DNA from: Membranipora membranacea
Taxonomy: Eukaryota; Bryozoa; Gymnolaemata; Cheilostomatida; Membraniporidae
DNA length: 64,000 bases
NCBI GenBank assembly: GCA_914767715.1
Contig: OU612071.1
Coordinates: 1,054,001-1,118,000 of the forward strand
Direction of reading: 5' to 3'
Position numbers and translations under genes: made by a program. This document shows positions 1 to 13,900 of the stretch, one piece after another. Below the pieces are notes generated by a model, which was not told the DNA's origin, did no database searches, and worked only from the letters and a program-made list of their open reading frames with translations. Each line of letters starts with the position of its first letter. The first letter of the stretch is position 1.

Positions 1-838
1 GATAGTACTCGCAGCCTGAAAAGAATAATAAATCTGACCTACAACAAGAGAATGTGGAATAACCAACCGCAGAATGTACAGAACTACATTATTTAAACAC
101 CACCCGCATTGCTGTGCTGGGGTGATTCCAATCTAACTAATTAATATAGCAGACTGAAATCAGGCTGATTTAATACGAATCTTGGGAGTAGTCTTCTCTT
201 TTTATTTGCAAGCACAACTCTCAGTTGCTTCTCAGTCTCAGCAGGGAGCACTCTGCATGTATATCAGTACTTACATGTTTTCGGTTCTGCCTGACTTTCC
301 TCGACTGCAAAACGATATTGAGCTAAAGATTGACTCTCTCACCGGAGTGTTCTCATGTCACGCTGTGTGTTCTAACTGCTTACTTTCTCAGGTCTATTAG
401 TTACAATCATCAGAATTGGTGTCATACTTTATATCACCGAATCAAGGAAACAGTGCACTACAAAGTTAGTGTGATGTGTCTTCATCTTTTACAGCATTTT
501 TTTATCGATGACATATTGTGCTCAGATAAATTAGTGTCGAGCTGGCTGTGTAGTAGGTAGATAACTAAGGATCCTATTACATCTGGGGGAACTACAGAAT
601 TACCATTTACTATTACAGGTAGTTTCTGATACGCAAATATATAAATGAATAGCAATAAAGTATGAGAGGGTGGCTTAAGATTTTGAGAAAATAGTACGAT
701 CAATACAGTTGATTGACTGTCTGATTGTCTGGGATCAGGGAAGTCCTTATGATATATACACCCTTAGTCTTTTGCACCTCAAGATGAAAACTAGGCATAA
801 AAATATCCTACCAGAGCAACTGTCGAATGGTTGATGGT
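1..838. other. Non-coding stretch, no recognisable gene
   Basis: AT-rich sequence with short open frames only, none showing domain similarity, splice-linked continuation or codon bias that I can recognise. I see nothing specific in it. Confidence 0.5.
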
Positions 839-1009
839 TATCGCAGTACGTTGTCGCAGTACGTCATCGCAGTGCCTTATCGCAGTACGTTATCGCAGCA
901 TGTTATCGCAGTACGTTATCGCAGTACGTTATCACAGTACGTTATCGCAGTACATTATCACAGTACGTTATCACAGTACGTTATCGCAGTACGTTATCAC
1001 AGTACGTTC
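839..1009. repeat. 13-bp minisatellite (GCAGTACGTTATC)n
   Basis: About 13 tandem copies of a 13-bp unit, GCAGTACGTTATC, with a few substitutions (ATCGC against ATCAC, and a GCATG variant). The apparent frames through it are products of the repeat and not genes. Confidence 0.9.
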
Positions 1010-2604
1010 AGCGGTTTGACATAAATTGAGTTTGTAGATAAACAATGACCTTATAATATCTTATCCAGGATAACTCTCTCTCTCTCCAGTAAACATAGCT
1101 ATGTTTTGGTCTCATTTGAACAAAGGATATATAAAGCCATTGCAATGCTCATAAATTACAATCTCAGCATCATTAAAGCCTATTACTTGCTATTTAATCC
1201 AAAGAATAAATTGGTTTAAAACTTGTGTTTGACATTAGTTTATGTCTGCGGCAATGAACATGTTAATGGATCATCTCCACTGGAAATGGAATTTCCTGCT
1301 CTGACTATAAATATATAACAGTTACCCGCCGATTATAGTGCGAGATGAGAAGCGGCGCGGTAAGTGTGTTATTCAGCCAGGACCAGTGCCAAAAGTATCC
1401 CTATTTCACTTTGATATGATGTTGATATGATGTTGATACTATGCCGCACCATGGGGTGCTGATATTTAAGTTATTTCTGTAATTGCAGATTTAGATAGGT
1501 ATCAAATTTCTCGCCTCTCCAGCACAATACAAAAACACATCTTCACACATTGAACACCAGTGGACAGTACTTTAAATTAAGTCAGACCTAATACTGAGAT
1601 TACAAAGACTACCCAAAGGCCGAAGGATGTTATAGTCAGACTGTTACTTGCATTATAAAGTTGTGTCAGATTTGCATGGTAAAAAAATTCAAGAGTGCAT
1701 TGAATTTGTTTACCATGCAAAACTGCCATAACTTTATCATAACATGCTTTGGTCTTTGAGAAGCCTTTCAATGCCATTGTAACGCATAAATCACAATCTC
1801 TGCATCATTAAAGCCTTTTATTGTTTGATAATCCTGAGACAAAATTGGCAACAGCAGCGGCAATTGGCAACGGAACATTTTATTGGATAATGTCCACTGG
1901 AAATGAACTTCCTGCTCCAACTATAAATATGTTACAGTTGATTGAGGGCAGGGTGTGATGGGGATGGGGTGCGTAGATATTCCTCTTACACTTTGCATTT
2001 TACATTAGATCACTCTCCACACTTGCAGCACTTAGAATTAGGTCGGTTATCGTTGTACTGTTGCTGCGTTGCATTTAACTGGTCGCTCATGTTTCTCAAA
2101 CTTTTCCCTCTGGGTCAGCTGACTGAATCATAATAACAGACACACAGACATACATCTGATGTAATATTATTATCTATAATTAAAACAGCTTAGTTACTGT
2201 CAAGTGTGAAAACAAATATCCTTATCACCATACCATGCCTTGTACTGGGGGTCGACCCTTCCCCCACCTGCAGGGATACACGAAACAAGATACTCAGCTA
2301 ATTCTCTCGCAGACCAACGGATTATTATCTTTAGCGTTAATATTAATGACATCACTAATGAAAATGTCAAAGATATTAATTTCTTTGAGTACTGTACAAT
2401 CCCTCCTAGAAGCTTGTGTGGACATTTATGCCAGAAAGGGAGCAATGGACGAGAAAACTTTATCTAGTTTTTATGAAAAGTTGTAAAATTTAATTGCGTA
2501 GGTTTTAGTACTGTACTAGTTTAAGCACCTAACCATTATCAACCACTTTCCCGATCCAGAGAATTGGTTGATATTGAAATGCTACTACCGGCTATCCCGA
2601 CAGC
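1010..2604. other. Non-coding stretch with an imperfect foldback repeat near 1610-1777
   Basis: No gene is visible. Around 1610-1777 two halves face each other: a left half with GTTATAGTCAGACTGTTAC and a right half whose complement contains GCATGTTATGATAAAGTT. Related sequence recurs at about 50220-50450 and just after 55088, so this is a dispersed short inverted-repeat element of the host. Segment 2536-2600 contains ATTATCAACCAC followed by GTTGATATTGAAATGC; a related hairpin occurs near 58355-58405. Confidence 0.5.
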
Positions 2605-3142
2605 TTAAAGACTTTGTTTGAGGCTGCTCTTTTGTATCACATCTTATTCTCCATATTTTATTCTATCATGTGAGCGATTTTCAGCTTTTGAATCCAAATA
2701 TTGAGGAAGTTATGGCCTCTCAAACTTCCAAGGTGACGGCAATTTATCGGCAGTAAAAATCAGCCGGCAATCCCTAGGGTGCGTCACAAGCAGCTAATCT
2801 AGTTGGTCCAAGTGGCGTGATGGTAGCGTCGTTGCCAATAGGTATGGGGACCCGGGTTCCAATTCCCACCCAGGTCTGAATTTTGATCATCAATTATTAG
2901 GTGATTATTAGTGTATTAACTAATAACTCATAATGTCTATGTCACATGTCTATGGTTGTGACATACCCCAGGGGAAACATCCGCTTATTCCCAATGCCGA
3001 TTGAAGGCAATCACCCTGGAAGTTTGAGAGGCCATAACTTCCTCAATATTTGGATTCTAAAGCTGAAAATCGCTCACATGATAGAATAAAATATGGAGAA
3101 TAAGATGTGATACAAAAGAGCAGCCTCAAACAAAGTCTTTAA
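2605..3142. mobile_element. 530-bp foldback DNA transposon (MITE) with TTAA target duplication
   Basis: Two arms of about 125 bp (left about 2609-2733, right about 3014-3138) are inverted copies of each other with about one mismatch. Both ends read AGACTTTGTTTGAGGCTG into the element and are flanked by TTAA (2605-2608 and 3139-3142). TTAA duplications are known for piggyBac and Kolobok transposons; which of these is the parent is not decidable here. There is no transposase, so it is non-autonomous. The near-identity of the arms suggests a recent copy. Its centre contains a tRNA-like segment listed separately. Confidence 0.75.
2805..2885 (+). repeat. tRNA-like (possibly SINE-derived) segment inside the foldback element
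   Basis: TGGCGTGATGGTAGCG (2813-2828) resembles a pol III A box. About 25 bases later GGGTTCCAATTCCC (2854-2867) resembles a B box and T-arm. I could not fold a full cloverleaf with a sound acceptor stem, so I call it a tRNA-derived remnant, not a tRNA gene. Confidence 0.35.
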
Positions 3143-5694
3143 GCTAAGTTAGCTTGCAGTTTTATATATCATATACGTATATACTTCGTACTATTTGGAA
3201 GGCTGAGAGCTGAATAGGCCTGCTCTCACCGTTCAGAACAGTGATTGTCATTGGTCTGGGATAAACCCCACAATTTTCAACCCAGATAATTCTTGCGCTG
3301 AGAATCAACTGTCTGATTTAGTAGTTTGAGCCCTCCGATCGACAATTCCCCTCCCTGGTTATAGTTGTGAAATAAATAGCCGAAGCACATCACAAGGCTG
3401 GATAATTATCTGGGAGTTACAGTAGTGTCACACATTTTGTTTGGTTGAGCGTAACAGATTGTATAAAATGGTATTTTCAACACGCTCTGAATACTTATTA
3501 AATTGTGTTTATTTTAATTCCCAGTATAAAACATATCTGCCATTTCTTACATCATTTGGGCTGGAATTCTGGACCTATGGGGATGGTTTGTGGAGATTAA
3601 TAAACCTGGGGAATGAAACCCAATCAAATTAATAAGCTGAAATGATTCGATAATTAACACTTGAGTAGGCAAAATAGCCCAAGGACCATGCTACAGGATT
3701 ACAGAGAGGTCAGTTGCTCGCCTCTTCACCAACATCAATTATCTAAGGCTATCACGGTTTCAGTACGCTAACACAGCTGATGCATGCGACGATCAGGATA
3801 TCATTGCAACGGGCTAAAGTGTGCTCTGCTCTGATTTTTTACTCTACTCTACTCTACTGGACACTCGACACTCGGATTAGAATAATATCTGATCGCCCTG
3901 TGAGCTGCTGGTCCAGTAACAGGATACTCTTGTGGATATAGAACTGAAATCTGAAGCTTTGAGGACCTTATACTGTTACCAGAGTCTGTGACTTACACCA
4001 ACTGTGTAGATTTGGTAAGTTATGCGTCTCTAACCGTGGCCTTAATCTAGAGTAACAATGTGACGGCTTCGTCTGAATCAAAAGGCTGGCCACGTGGTTT
4101 ATTTAGTAGGGCATTTGAAGTAAGACTTTTTTAATTTGAATCAATTAATAAATTTATGTATTGTATAGAGTGAGTAACTATAAAAGATAGACAGTAATAT
4201 GGAAGAATGAGTACTCATATAATATAGCATGATAAGCATTACAGATAAACTTATCGTACATAAATCGTTGTCCTATTAAATGTAGCTCTGCTGGTCTGAT
4301 CAAGGAGTTATAGGCCTGATATATATACTAATTACTGTGACTATACTTACCTTATATGACCATATTGAAGGTTAATCGTTTAAATATGAAGTTCAATTTG
4401 GAGATAAATTTTCATCTCCTGGACGTTTAATAACATATTACCAGGAGTTTGTCTAACATCCTGAGATGCTGATAAATATGGATCTTAGGGTGAAAAGGGA
4501 CACAATTAAATCTAACAAAGCTAACGTCATACTGCATCTTTCAACCCCAAATAATTTAGAGGTTCCAAGTACACCCTGCAGGTCTCAATATTAGTTTTAG
4601 CGGTCAATTTGTCTTCTCAGCACTCAAGAACATCCAGAGGTCGGATTACATGACATGTTTGCGATGATATAAGCGTGTCGCCTTTTTTACATGCACTTTT
4701 CATGCAATCAAATTATCCAGTAACCAGATTTTGTCAGCAGGGCGTGCCAGAGCAGGGAGAATGAGTTAGAGTGACAATGTTGTTAGCTGTTACCGTATGA
4801 GTAAATTCCCACACTACGCTCAGCGATGGAAAAAGGTTGACATGTTTTTGTCATGTCAACCTCGGTATTAGCTTATCAAGCCAATTAGACAGTATTGTTC
4901 TCACATTCAAAATTACAAAACACAGTTCTAGAGGATGATGTTGACGCATTTTTTTACCTTGACCTGGATATTGTATTTTATGACTTGATTACACTGATTT
5001 ATTACTGTTGTAAACTCAGTCGTCACTCTCTAGTATAAGAGAGTCAATATCTAGGGATACAGCATGTGCGGCGGCGGCGTACGTCTGCATGACGTACACA
5101 TCTTTGTCAAGTTGCTATTGTCGAGTGCTATTTGCAGGCTTTCTCGACTACCACACTCTCATTGTCAACCTTGATTGTCGGAACCTCCCAGGCGCTTGGT
5201 TTAAGTCATTGCTGTATACCTCTGTATGACTGCCTGAGTTCGCTGACCCCTGTCTTTAGTCTTTTGACCCTGACCGACTCTCCCAAAACTCAATTTACAC
5301 TCAAAATTATAGTCAGGCTCTTAGACAAGTACAGCATGTCCGTATCTTATTGTAATATAGCCTTTTGACAGAATCCTGGACTAATATTACAATGGTAATG
5401 ATAGGGCTTCTCTGAGGACAAATAATATTGGTTATCGATTCAATGACTGACCATAACTAGGATTTCCTGTTTCTGCAGCTGGTCAAAAATAAGGCCAACA
5501 GCATATGAACTATAATATCCACGTATTTATAACTCCATTATTGTCATAATAGCTATCTGTAGGAAGCAAAGAAGTAATTTTTAAGGGCTCTCTCTGCCTG
5601 AAATTTGCTGATTGATTTGATTGAGGCTCCCCTAGCCTTGTCATGTGGTTACTGCTAGTACTATAAAAATAGTCGCATGACAAGGCTAGGTTCT
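3143..5694. other. Non-coding stretch
   Basis: No coding exon recognised. Small items: a 10-bp-arm hairpin GGTTGACATG...CATGTCAACC (about 4835-4860), and a 15-bp-arm hairpin CCTAGCCTTGTCATG...CATGACAAGGCTAGG (about 5631-5686). A possible donor, GTAAGT, sits near 4014 after a short CT-rich tract; it could end an untranslated first exon of the synaptotagmin gene, but nothing in the sequence proves this. Confidence 0.4.
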
Positions 5695-5885
5695 AAGGGC
5701 GCCCCACCACTCCCCATCCCCCTCACCACTCCCCTCCCCTCACCACACCCCCCTCACAACTCCTTATCCCCTCACCACTCCCCTCCCCTCTCACCACTCC
5801 CCTCCCCTCCCCTCACGACACCCCCTCACCACTCCCCATCCCCTCATCACACCCCCTTCACCACTCCCCACTCCCCACTAACAAA
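5695..5885. repeat. C-rich degenerate tandem repeat (CCCCTCACCACTCCCCTCCC-like)
   Basis: About 190 bases of nearly pure C/T/A built from variations of CCCTCACCACTCCC. The proline/serine-rich frame through it is a by-product of composition. Confidence 0.85.
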
Positions 5886-8800
5886 TTTGATACATTGACA
5901 GCTTGCTGCACCACATGCTGCCCCCTGCTGCCTCACTATCGATTCTAATGTTAAAATTATGCATTAATTTCTAATAATCCGTCTATAGTAAAACTAGACA
6001 GGCTATAATATCTGATATTCTCCCCAGGGAATCAACATCTGTTAGCTTCTCAACAATACATACAACTTCAATAAATTTTAATCCTATTAGCATATGTCAG
6101 TGTGCTGGTATAAGCTATATTTTGTCAGCTAGACTCCAGGGTTAAAGTTGTGTACGCTAGATATGAACTTTGCCGAAAATTGGGCAGAATTTTCCGAGTA
6201 TGAATCGCGTCAGAAAAACTTCATCTGGTCCTTGCAGAGAAGTTATTCTGGTGTTTATGACTGCTATATGTAGCATTGTGCGGGATTCCTGGTAACAAAA
6301 ACAAGATTTCACTGGCAGTTTAAATGACCCCCTCCAACTCCCTACAGGTAATCATAAAGTATTCATGACGATAGGCTATTGTTGGGTGCTTCTCATTATA
6401 TTTGTACTGAGTAATATTCTGGAGATCAATAACAGTCAGTTAGGTTGAGCAATCACTGAGTAATATCTCATTTCCAGGAATCCTAAATTTAGCTCTTCGG
6501 CTTAACAAGCAAAAAACTATGTTTAATTTGTAGTAAAGAAAAAAGTGCACAATTTATTGGAAACCCATCTCTAGTAGAGAACAGACTATTGATCAAATGT
6601 TCTGTTTTTTTTTATTGACATTTTAATCCAGTATTTTTAAATGGTAATTTTCTAAAATTAATTTTGTAGAAAAAAAATGTAACGAGAGTATGATGCAGGT
6701 CATTCTCTCTTTTAACTCAAATGAATTCAAATCTTCATCTCCTTAATGCTGCAAATTGTAAAAAGGTAATGTACAGATGAACCGGATAAATCGAAACTGT
6801 TGAATGGATGTTTATCCGGCTGAATGGATGGAAGTCTTTTCTTGGCAAAGTTCATCGATTCTGCATTTGATTATTATGACAGAATATATTGGAAAGTGTG
6901 AAACTCAGAGACGCAGCGTCATTAGTCTGAATAAAGTGAAAATTGGGTTCACCTCTTTCTTCTCCTTCCTTCCTCTAATAGTATAGATAGACCAGTGTAC
7001 TTTGGGATGATTCCTCCTCTAACTTATATTAGTTGATATCCGGTCGCAGAGACAGTATTTGATGTAACTTCTTGTAAGGATATCCCACTATACTTGTACA
7101 GGACACGTCTGTGCTTTTATGGCAGCACTTCGCTGCGTCATCATTTCCCTTAAAAGGATATGACTCATCATACATATATGAAGGGTTGAAAACAAGAGCT
7201 TTCCCCTCCCCTGGGGAAATCGCTTCGCCTCCCCTTTGGGTAAACTCAATATCTAGGACTAATACGAGTCAATAGGACATAGGATCCGGGCACTTTGAGC
7301 CACAGCTTCCAGCGGAGATATGTCTATCCATAATATAAAACTGCCTAGGCTCTGTTATACAATCAATCAGACTTGTATCATCATTAGTACTTGGAAAGGA
7401 AATACCATCAGTATCAATCTTTGTTGCTATTATATCACAGAATGAGGATATCCATATACCCTGTGATTGTACTCTGGCTGTGTTTTTTAATTGATAGCAC
7501 ATGTTTATTGAGCATTAGGAGGTCCTCACAGTTCAGGTCACAGCCAAATAAAAATCTATTATAAGGCTTCCTCTATCCACAGACATGTGGTGTCGTTATG
7601 TCAGCTAGGGCATCATGTTGTTTGGTGACATTATGAGGGCAGAAAAAGGAGCGTAAGAGGATATGTATACACCCCCCCCCCCCCGCCTCCGCTGCCGGTG
7701 AAAAAATAATCTAATATTTGATTGATGACACGAGGAAGTCTTTTGATGCCATCTTCCCACAGACCTGTTTTTCTCTGATCCCTCGATATATATATGTATA
7801 TATATGTATATATATATGTATATATATTTGATTTAAAAAGCCACATTTTAATGTCTGTAGTTGAACGGCATGAGGAAGGTTTTGTTCCTATTCTCTTTAC
7901 TGTTTTGGATATATTTTATTTTATACAGTTATTAATTTTGTGCCTTCATGCGTTTCTCACAATGTCAACTATGTCAACTATGGTTTTGCAATGCTTGGCT
8001 AAGTTATGAGGGCAGTAAGGGTGTAGAGAACATTTATTACCCCCCCTTCCCCCCCTTCCCCTCCCCTGTGTGTTATACTCCCTACCCCTATAGCTCCCAT
8101 GTAAGAATAAAAAATGGCGATCGTTTTTTCTTTGTTTACCTTTTATTTGGTGAGACAAGAAAGTATCGGCTGGCCCAAGCTAAACTCTGTCTGTCTGTTT
8201 GTTTGTAAAAATCTGTACTGGGAATTAAATATAAACATGTCACTATGTGCTATCAGTAACATTAACACTCAATACATGGAATTAAATTTTCAATACAGAT
8301 TGAGTCAGTGTTAACACGAGTTATAAACAAGTATCCACTTTAGATTTGTGAGATATGATCGTAGTAGCAGCAGCAGTATAACCTCAGTGAGAGCCTCAGT
8401 TCCTTGCCAGCCTACCCCTCAAACACCCCCTCTCCCGAATTCGGAGGTGGATTGTGATATATTGTGGTCCTAACGTAATCGATTGTTATTTGGGTACTGA
8501 ATGGTTCAGCTTCTATTTGCAGTCAGCAATCGTCTTGTTCCAACTAAACCCCTCATATCTGATGTCAGCTCAAGCTGAAGTTGACACATGTGTAGTTTAA
8601 AAATGGACTCCGGTTCAGATCCAACATTCATTATAGCAACAAACAGAGGTTAACTTGTGTTGCGCTTTTACCAATTTGCGATGCTCAAATTTACACCCCA
8701 AATACTTAGCTACACAAGTAACCTTGCCTCACTTCAACCTGCATAAAATCACAGAATGAGAAAACAATTTCCTTATATGTGATTTTGTTGTTGATTATAA

Positions 8801-10157
8801 TGTTTCCTGACCACACTAGCCTATAAACAAAATTAGTATTAAGATTAGTTCTAGACTTGAAGTTTTCCATCAATGCTTTGTTATGCATTAAATTTGTTCT
8901 GAGTTTACTGCAAACAATGGCAGCTTTCACCACTCTTACTACCAGCATGTGGAAATACCAGCAGAGCATTTAATAGACTGGATAACGTTACTCAAGTCAC
9001 GATGCTGAGATATAAACATTGAAATGCTCATCAGTCGATAACACATACGATGTAATTGTCTGATATACGGTAGGGGCATATAGAGCTATTGTTTGACCTT
9101 GACCAGGTACTGACTGAACCCTTATGACGACCAAAGGTAAAGTAAGAGCTTGAGTGAGTTGTTGTCATTGAGAGGATCTGATCTGTATCCATCAGCGGCT
9201 ACCATATGTGGTGAATTCGTTGTTATAAATCTTTATGTCACCATTCGCTTACGTAACATCACGTTTTTGTCACTCATCGTCTTAATTGTCAAGTCCCTAT
9301 AATGTCATTATGAGGGCCGCTGAAGATAAAATGTTTTGGCTAATTTATAAGTACCAGGCGAGTGTCACTATTTACAAAATAAATTCCTTGTGTTGAAGGT
9401 GACAGTAATAAGACAGAGGAAAACATGACCGTGATATAACACCGGGCACACGGCCACCCAGGCACCAGGGACACGGCAAACCAGGCACAGGGCAATCCAG
9501 GCACAGGGCATCATCCCAAGGGGGAATAAATATTTAAAAATATTGCAATACTGTATACCGGCCACTACTCAGAGTAGGAGCATGAGGTCGAATGCGGCTT
9601 TTATCGGGGAAGGGGGTGGTGATACAGCCCTTCTTATTGGCAGAGCTAAAACACTTGAGCTAAGGACAGCACTTAGCATGCATAATTTACTTTTTACGCA
9701 ATCAATCAAACACGCAGCCACCACTGAAGCTGTGATACTACAAGTCCTGCTGACAAAACGAAGTTAGATAAGTTATGTGATAAGGTACGACTCCTTCACT
9801 GCTGTTCTGTCGAGTTGTGAGCGAGTTTCCAGTCAGCGATTCAAGTGTAGTTAAAGTTTGTTCTTGCCTACAATTAATGTCGGTCAGTAGTCACTAGTCG
9901 TGAGCTATTGATCCCAACTAGCCAGGAGAGAGTCGTTCTCTTGATTCTCTCATTATTAAAGCTTTTGATGGTTTTTGTTTGGATGCAGGTGTGAGATTAG
10001 GACGGATAACAACACAATAGTTTTCCTGAGTAATGACCATAGGAAATAAATTATTTCAATTCACAATGAGTGATTGGCTTTTCTTAGAATTTATTTCATA
10101 ATTGAGTTATTGGTGTTGTAATAATTACACATTTATTTGTCACAGTCTAATAGGTAC
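5886..10157. other. Non-coding stretch with simple repeats
   Basis: No gene recognised. It contains a run of C at about 7671-7684, a (TATATG)n microsatellite at about 7785-7828, C/T-rich tracts at about 8041-8065, and a GGCACAGGG-type repeat at about 9445-9510. Short frames here have no recognisable domains. Confidence 0.5.
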
Positions 10158-10287
10158 CGGGTCGGTCGGTCGGTCGGTCGGTCGGTCGGTCGGTCGGTCG
10201 GTCGGTCGGTCGGTCGGTCGGTCGGTCGGTCGGTCGGTCGGTCGGTCGGTCGGTCGGTCGGTCGGTCGGTCGGTCGGTCGGTCGGTC
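10158..10287. repeat. (GGTC)n tetranucleotide microsatellite
   Basis: An uninterrupted run of about 32 GGTC units. It creates Gly-Arg-Ser-Val type frames that are not genes. It lies about 700 bases upstream of the first recognised synaptotagmin exon. Confidence 0.98.
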
Positions 10288-10989
10288 CGGATGATATCAC
10301 TAACAGGTTCTTATTCCAACCTCCTAGTGAACAGAGCCTGTCACTCTGAAATTCAATTTAGGACAGGACTTTGATTAGCCTGTTTGTATTTTGTAATGAC
10401 CGTAATCCATCATTGATAATCATTATTATTAGTTACCCGGGAGGAAGGACTAAGGTATTCATAGGCGGAAAAGATGGCTATTCTGCACAGAGTTCAAATA
10501 GCTAAAATTAAAGCTAGCTAATCTTTACTCAGGTCCTTGTGATTTATTTAGACTCATCCCTCAGCTGGCCCTAACCTTGTGCTGGTAATCCTAAGGCTAC
10601 CCATAGAAACAAGATAAATAGCACATACTCCTCTAGGGTGGGTAGTTATCGCTTAGCCCTCCTTGACAAGCTTTGTCCCCCCCCCCACAGGTTGGTCATA
10701 GCTGTAAATGGTCAACCATTTACATGAGGTCCAGTCTGATGACCCATTGTAGTCACATCTTATTATCATTCATTTCATGATCACTCCTTATTATGTTTTC
10801 TCATCTTAGCAATGTCAATGTAATGTAACATCTAACATGTATGTATACACTTCAGCATGATAACCTCTAGACATTGAGAGTTTGTATACAACGGTCTGAT
10901 GAATCATCAGTGATTTTGGTTGTCTTTAGGAATAGATTATCAGGAGTTATTACTAATGAAAAAATAATTTCCTTTTTCTCGCTTTACAG

Positions 10990-13900
10990 GTGAAAAGTCT
11001 TCCGACAACTACAACATTAGTCTGAGAACCATACATCACTGTCGAGTCGTGCTGGAGGTGTCATAATCCCACCTCTGTAATGTGATATGCTAGCCTGAGA
11101 GTTATGATGCTGTCGACAGAGCTGATAGTGATTATTGTACTATCTGTACTAAGCTTCGTATTCCTCCTCACCTGTATCATTGTGATTGTATTACGCCGCC
11201 GATATAAACTCAACTGGTGAGCCTTATTACTGCAGTATCAGGTTTAGAAGTTATCCTATCATTGATCAAGAACGGACAACTCTCTATCAGCCTTTACATA
11301 TTTGAATTTGACTATAAATTAGTGCCATTATGTGTTGGTATCAGTATTGGTCAGCGAAATTGGAGTGTTTCATTTATGGCATCATTACAATTTTGCTGCT
11401 TATACTAATGTAAAGAATCTGAGTGAATAGATGCGGCTGCCTGTCAAGGAAGACAAACTGGAACTTGACTGGAACTTGACCAGACTCAGCTAATCCCACT
11501 TTATACACTATTAATTTTGTATTTTCAGGTATCAGTGGACTTTGCTAGAGACTTCAGATCCAGAAACTTCAAAACCTTGTATAGTAAAACAGCAGATTCC
11601 CTCTCATGGTGCTAGAGTAAGCAAGATCAATAATATACATCCCTGAGCCCCAACCCTTCTATATACACCCCTGTGAATATAGTACAAACGGTGAACCCTG
11701 ACCAATCTGTATACACCCCTGTAGGTTACTGTTAATTGAATTAATAAATTATGATCCCCATCTCAATACCTTCCTAGCTCCTTGTCTCCGCCATTACCTA
11801 TACACTAATGTGATGGCTCTGTATCTCATAGTACCTATACACTCATGTGATGGTGCTGTATCTCATAGTACCTATACACTCATGTGATGGCGCTGTATCT
11901 CATAGTACCTATACACTCATGTGATGGCGCTGTACCTTAGAGTACCTATACACACATGTGATGGCTCTGTATCTCATAGTACCTATACACTCATGTGATG
12001 GCTCTGTATCTCATAGTACCTATACACTCATGTGATGGCTCTGTATCTCATAGTACCTATACACTCATGTGATGGCTCTGTATCTCATAGTACCTATACA
12101 CTCATGTGATGGCTCTGTATCTCATAGTACCTATACACTCATGTGATGGTGCTGTATCTCATAGTACCTATACACTCATGTGATGGCGCTGTATCTCATA
12201 GTACCTATACACTCATGTGATGGCGCTGTATCTCATAGTACCTATACACTCATGTGATGGCGCTGTACCTTAGAGTACCTATACACACATGTGATGGCTC
12301 TGTATCTCATAGTACCTATACACTCATGTGATGGCTCTGTATCTCATAGTACCTATACACTCATGTGATGGCTCTGTATCTCATAGTACCTATACACTCA
12401 TGTGATGGCTCTGTATCTCATAGTACCTATACACTCATGTGGTGGCTCTGTATCTCATAGTACCTATACACTCATGTGATGGCGCTGTATCTCATAGTAC
12501 CTATACACTCATGTGATGGCTCTGTATCTCATAGTACCTATACACTCATGTGAAGGCTCTGTATCTCATAGTACCTATACACTCATGTGATGGCTCTGTA
12601 TCTTATAGTACCTATACACTCATGTGATGGCTCTGTATCTCATAGTACCTATACACTCATGTGATGGCGCTGTATCTCATAGTACCTATACACTCATTTG
12701 ATGGCGCTGTATCTTATAGTACCTATACACTCATGTGATGGCGCTGTATCTCATAGTACCTATACACTCATTTGATGGCGCTGTACCTTAGAGTACCTAT
12801 ACACACATGTGATGGCTCTGTATCTCATAGTACCTATACACTCATGTGATGGCTCTGTATCTCATAGTACCTATACACTCATGTGATGGCGCTGTATCTT
12901 ATAGTACCTATACACTCATGTGATGGCGCTGTATCTCATAGTACCTATACACTCATGTGATGGCGCTGTATCTCATAGTACCTATACACTCATGTGATGG
13001 CTCTGTATCTCATAGTACCTATACACTCATGTGATGGCGCTGTATCTCATAGTACCTATACACTCATTTGATGGCGCTGTACCTTAGAGTACCTATACAC
13101 ACATGTGATGGCTCTGTATCTCATAGTACCTATACACTCATGTGATGGCTCTGTATCTCATAGTACCTATACACTCATGTGATGGCGCTGTATCTCATAG
13201 TACCTATACACTCATGTGATGGCGCTGTATCTCATAGTACCTATACACTCATGTGATGGCTCTGTATCTCATAGTACCTATACACTCATGTGATGGCGCT
13301 GTATCTCATAGTACCTATACACTCATGTGATGGCTCTGTATCTCATAGTACCTATACACTCATGTGATGGCGCTGTATCTCATAGTACCTATACACTCAT
13401 GTGATGGCTCTGTATCTCATACTACCTATACACTCATGTGATGGCGCTGTATCTCATAGTACCTATACACTCATGTGATGGCTCTGTATCTCATAGTACC
13501 TATACACTCATTTGATGGCGCTGTATCTCATAGTACCTATACACTCATGTGATGGCTCTGTATCTCATAGTACCTATACACTCATGTGATGGCGCTGTAT
13601 CTTATAGTACCTATACACTCATGTGATGGCGCTGTATCTCATAGTACCTATACACTCATGTGATGGCTCTGTATCTCATAGTACCTATACACTCATGTGA
13701 TGGCGCTGTACCTTAGAGTACCTATACACTCATGTGATGGCTCTGTATCTCATAGTACCTATACACTCATGTGATGGCTCTGTATCTCATAGTACCTATA
13801 CACTCATGTGATGGCGCTGTATCTTATAGTACCTATACACTCATGTGATGGCTCTGTATCTTATAGTACCTATACACTCATGTGATGGCTCTGTATCTCA

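Noticed and set aside
2805-2885. Functional tRNA gene
   Set aside because: The A- and B-box-like words are present, but acceptor and anticodon stems do not pair convincingly.
10102-10374. Open frames with Gly-Arg-Ser-Val repeats
   Set aside because: They are translations of the (GGTC)n microsatellite and have no flanking coding signal.
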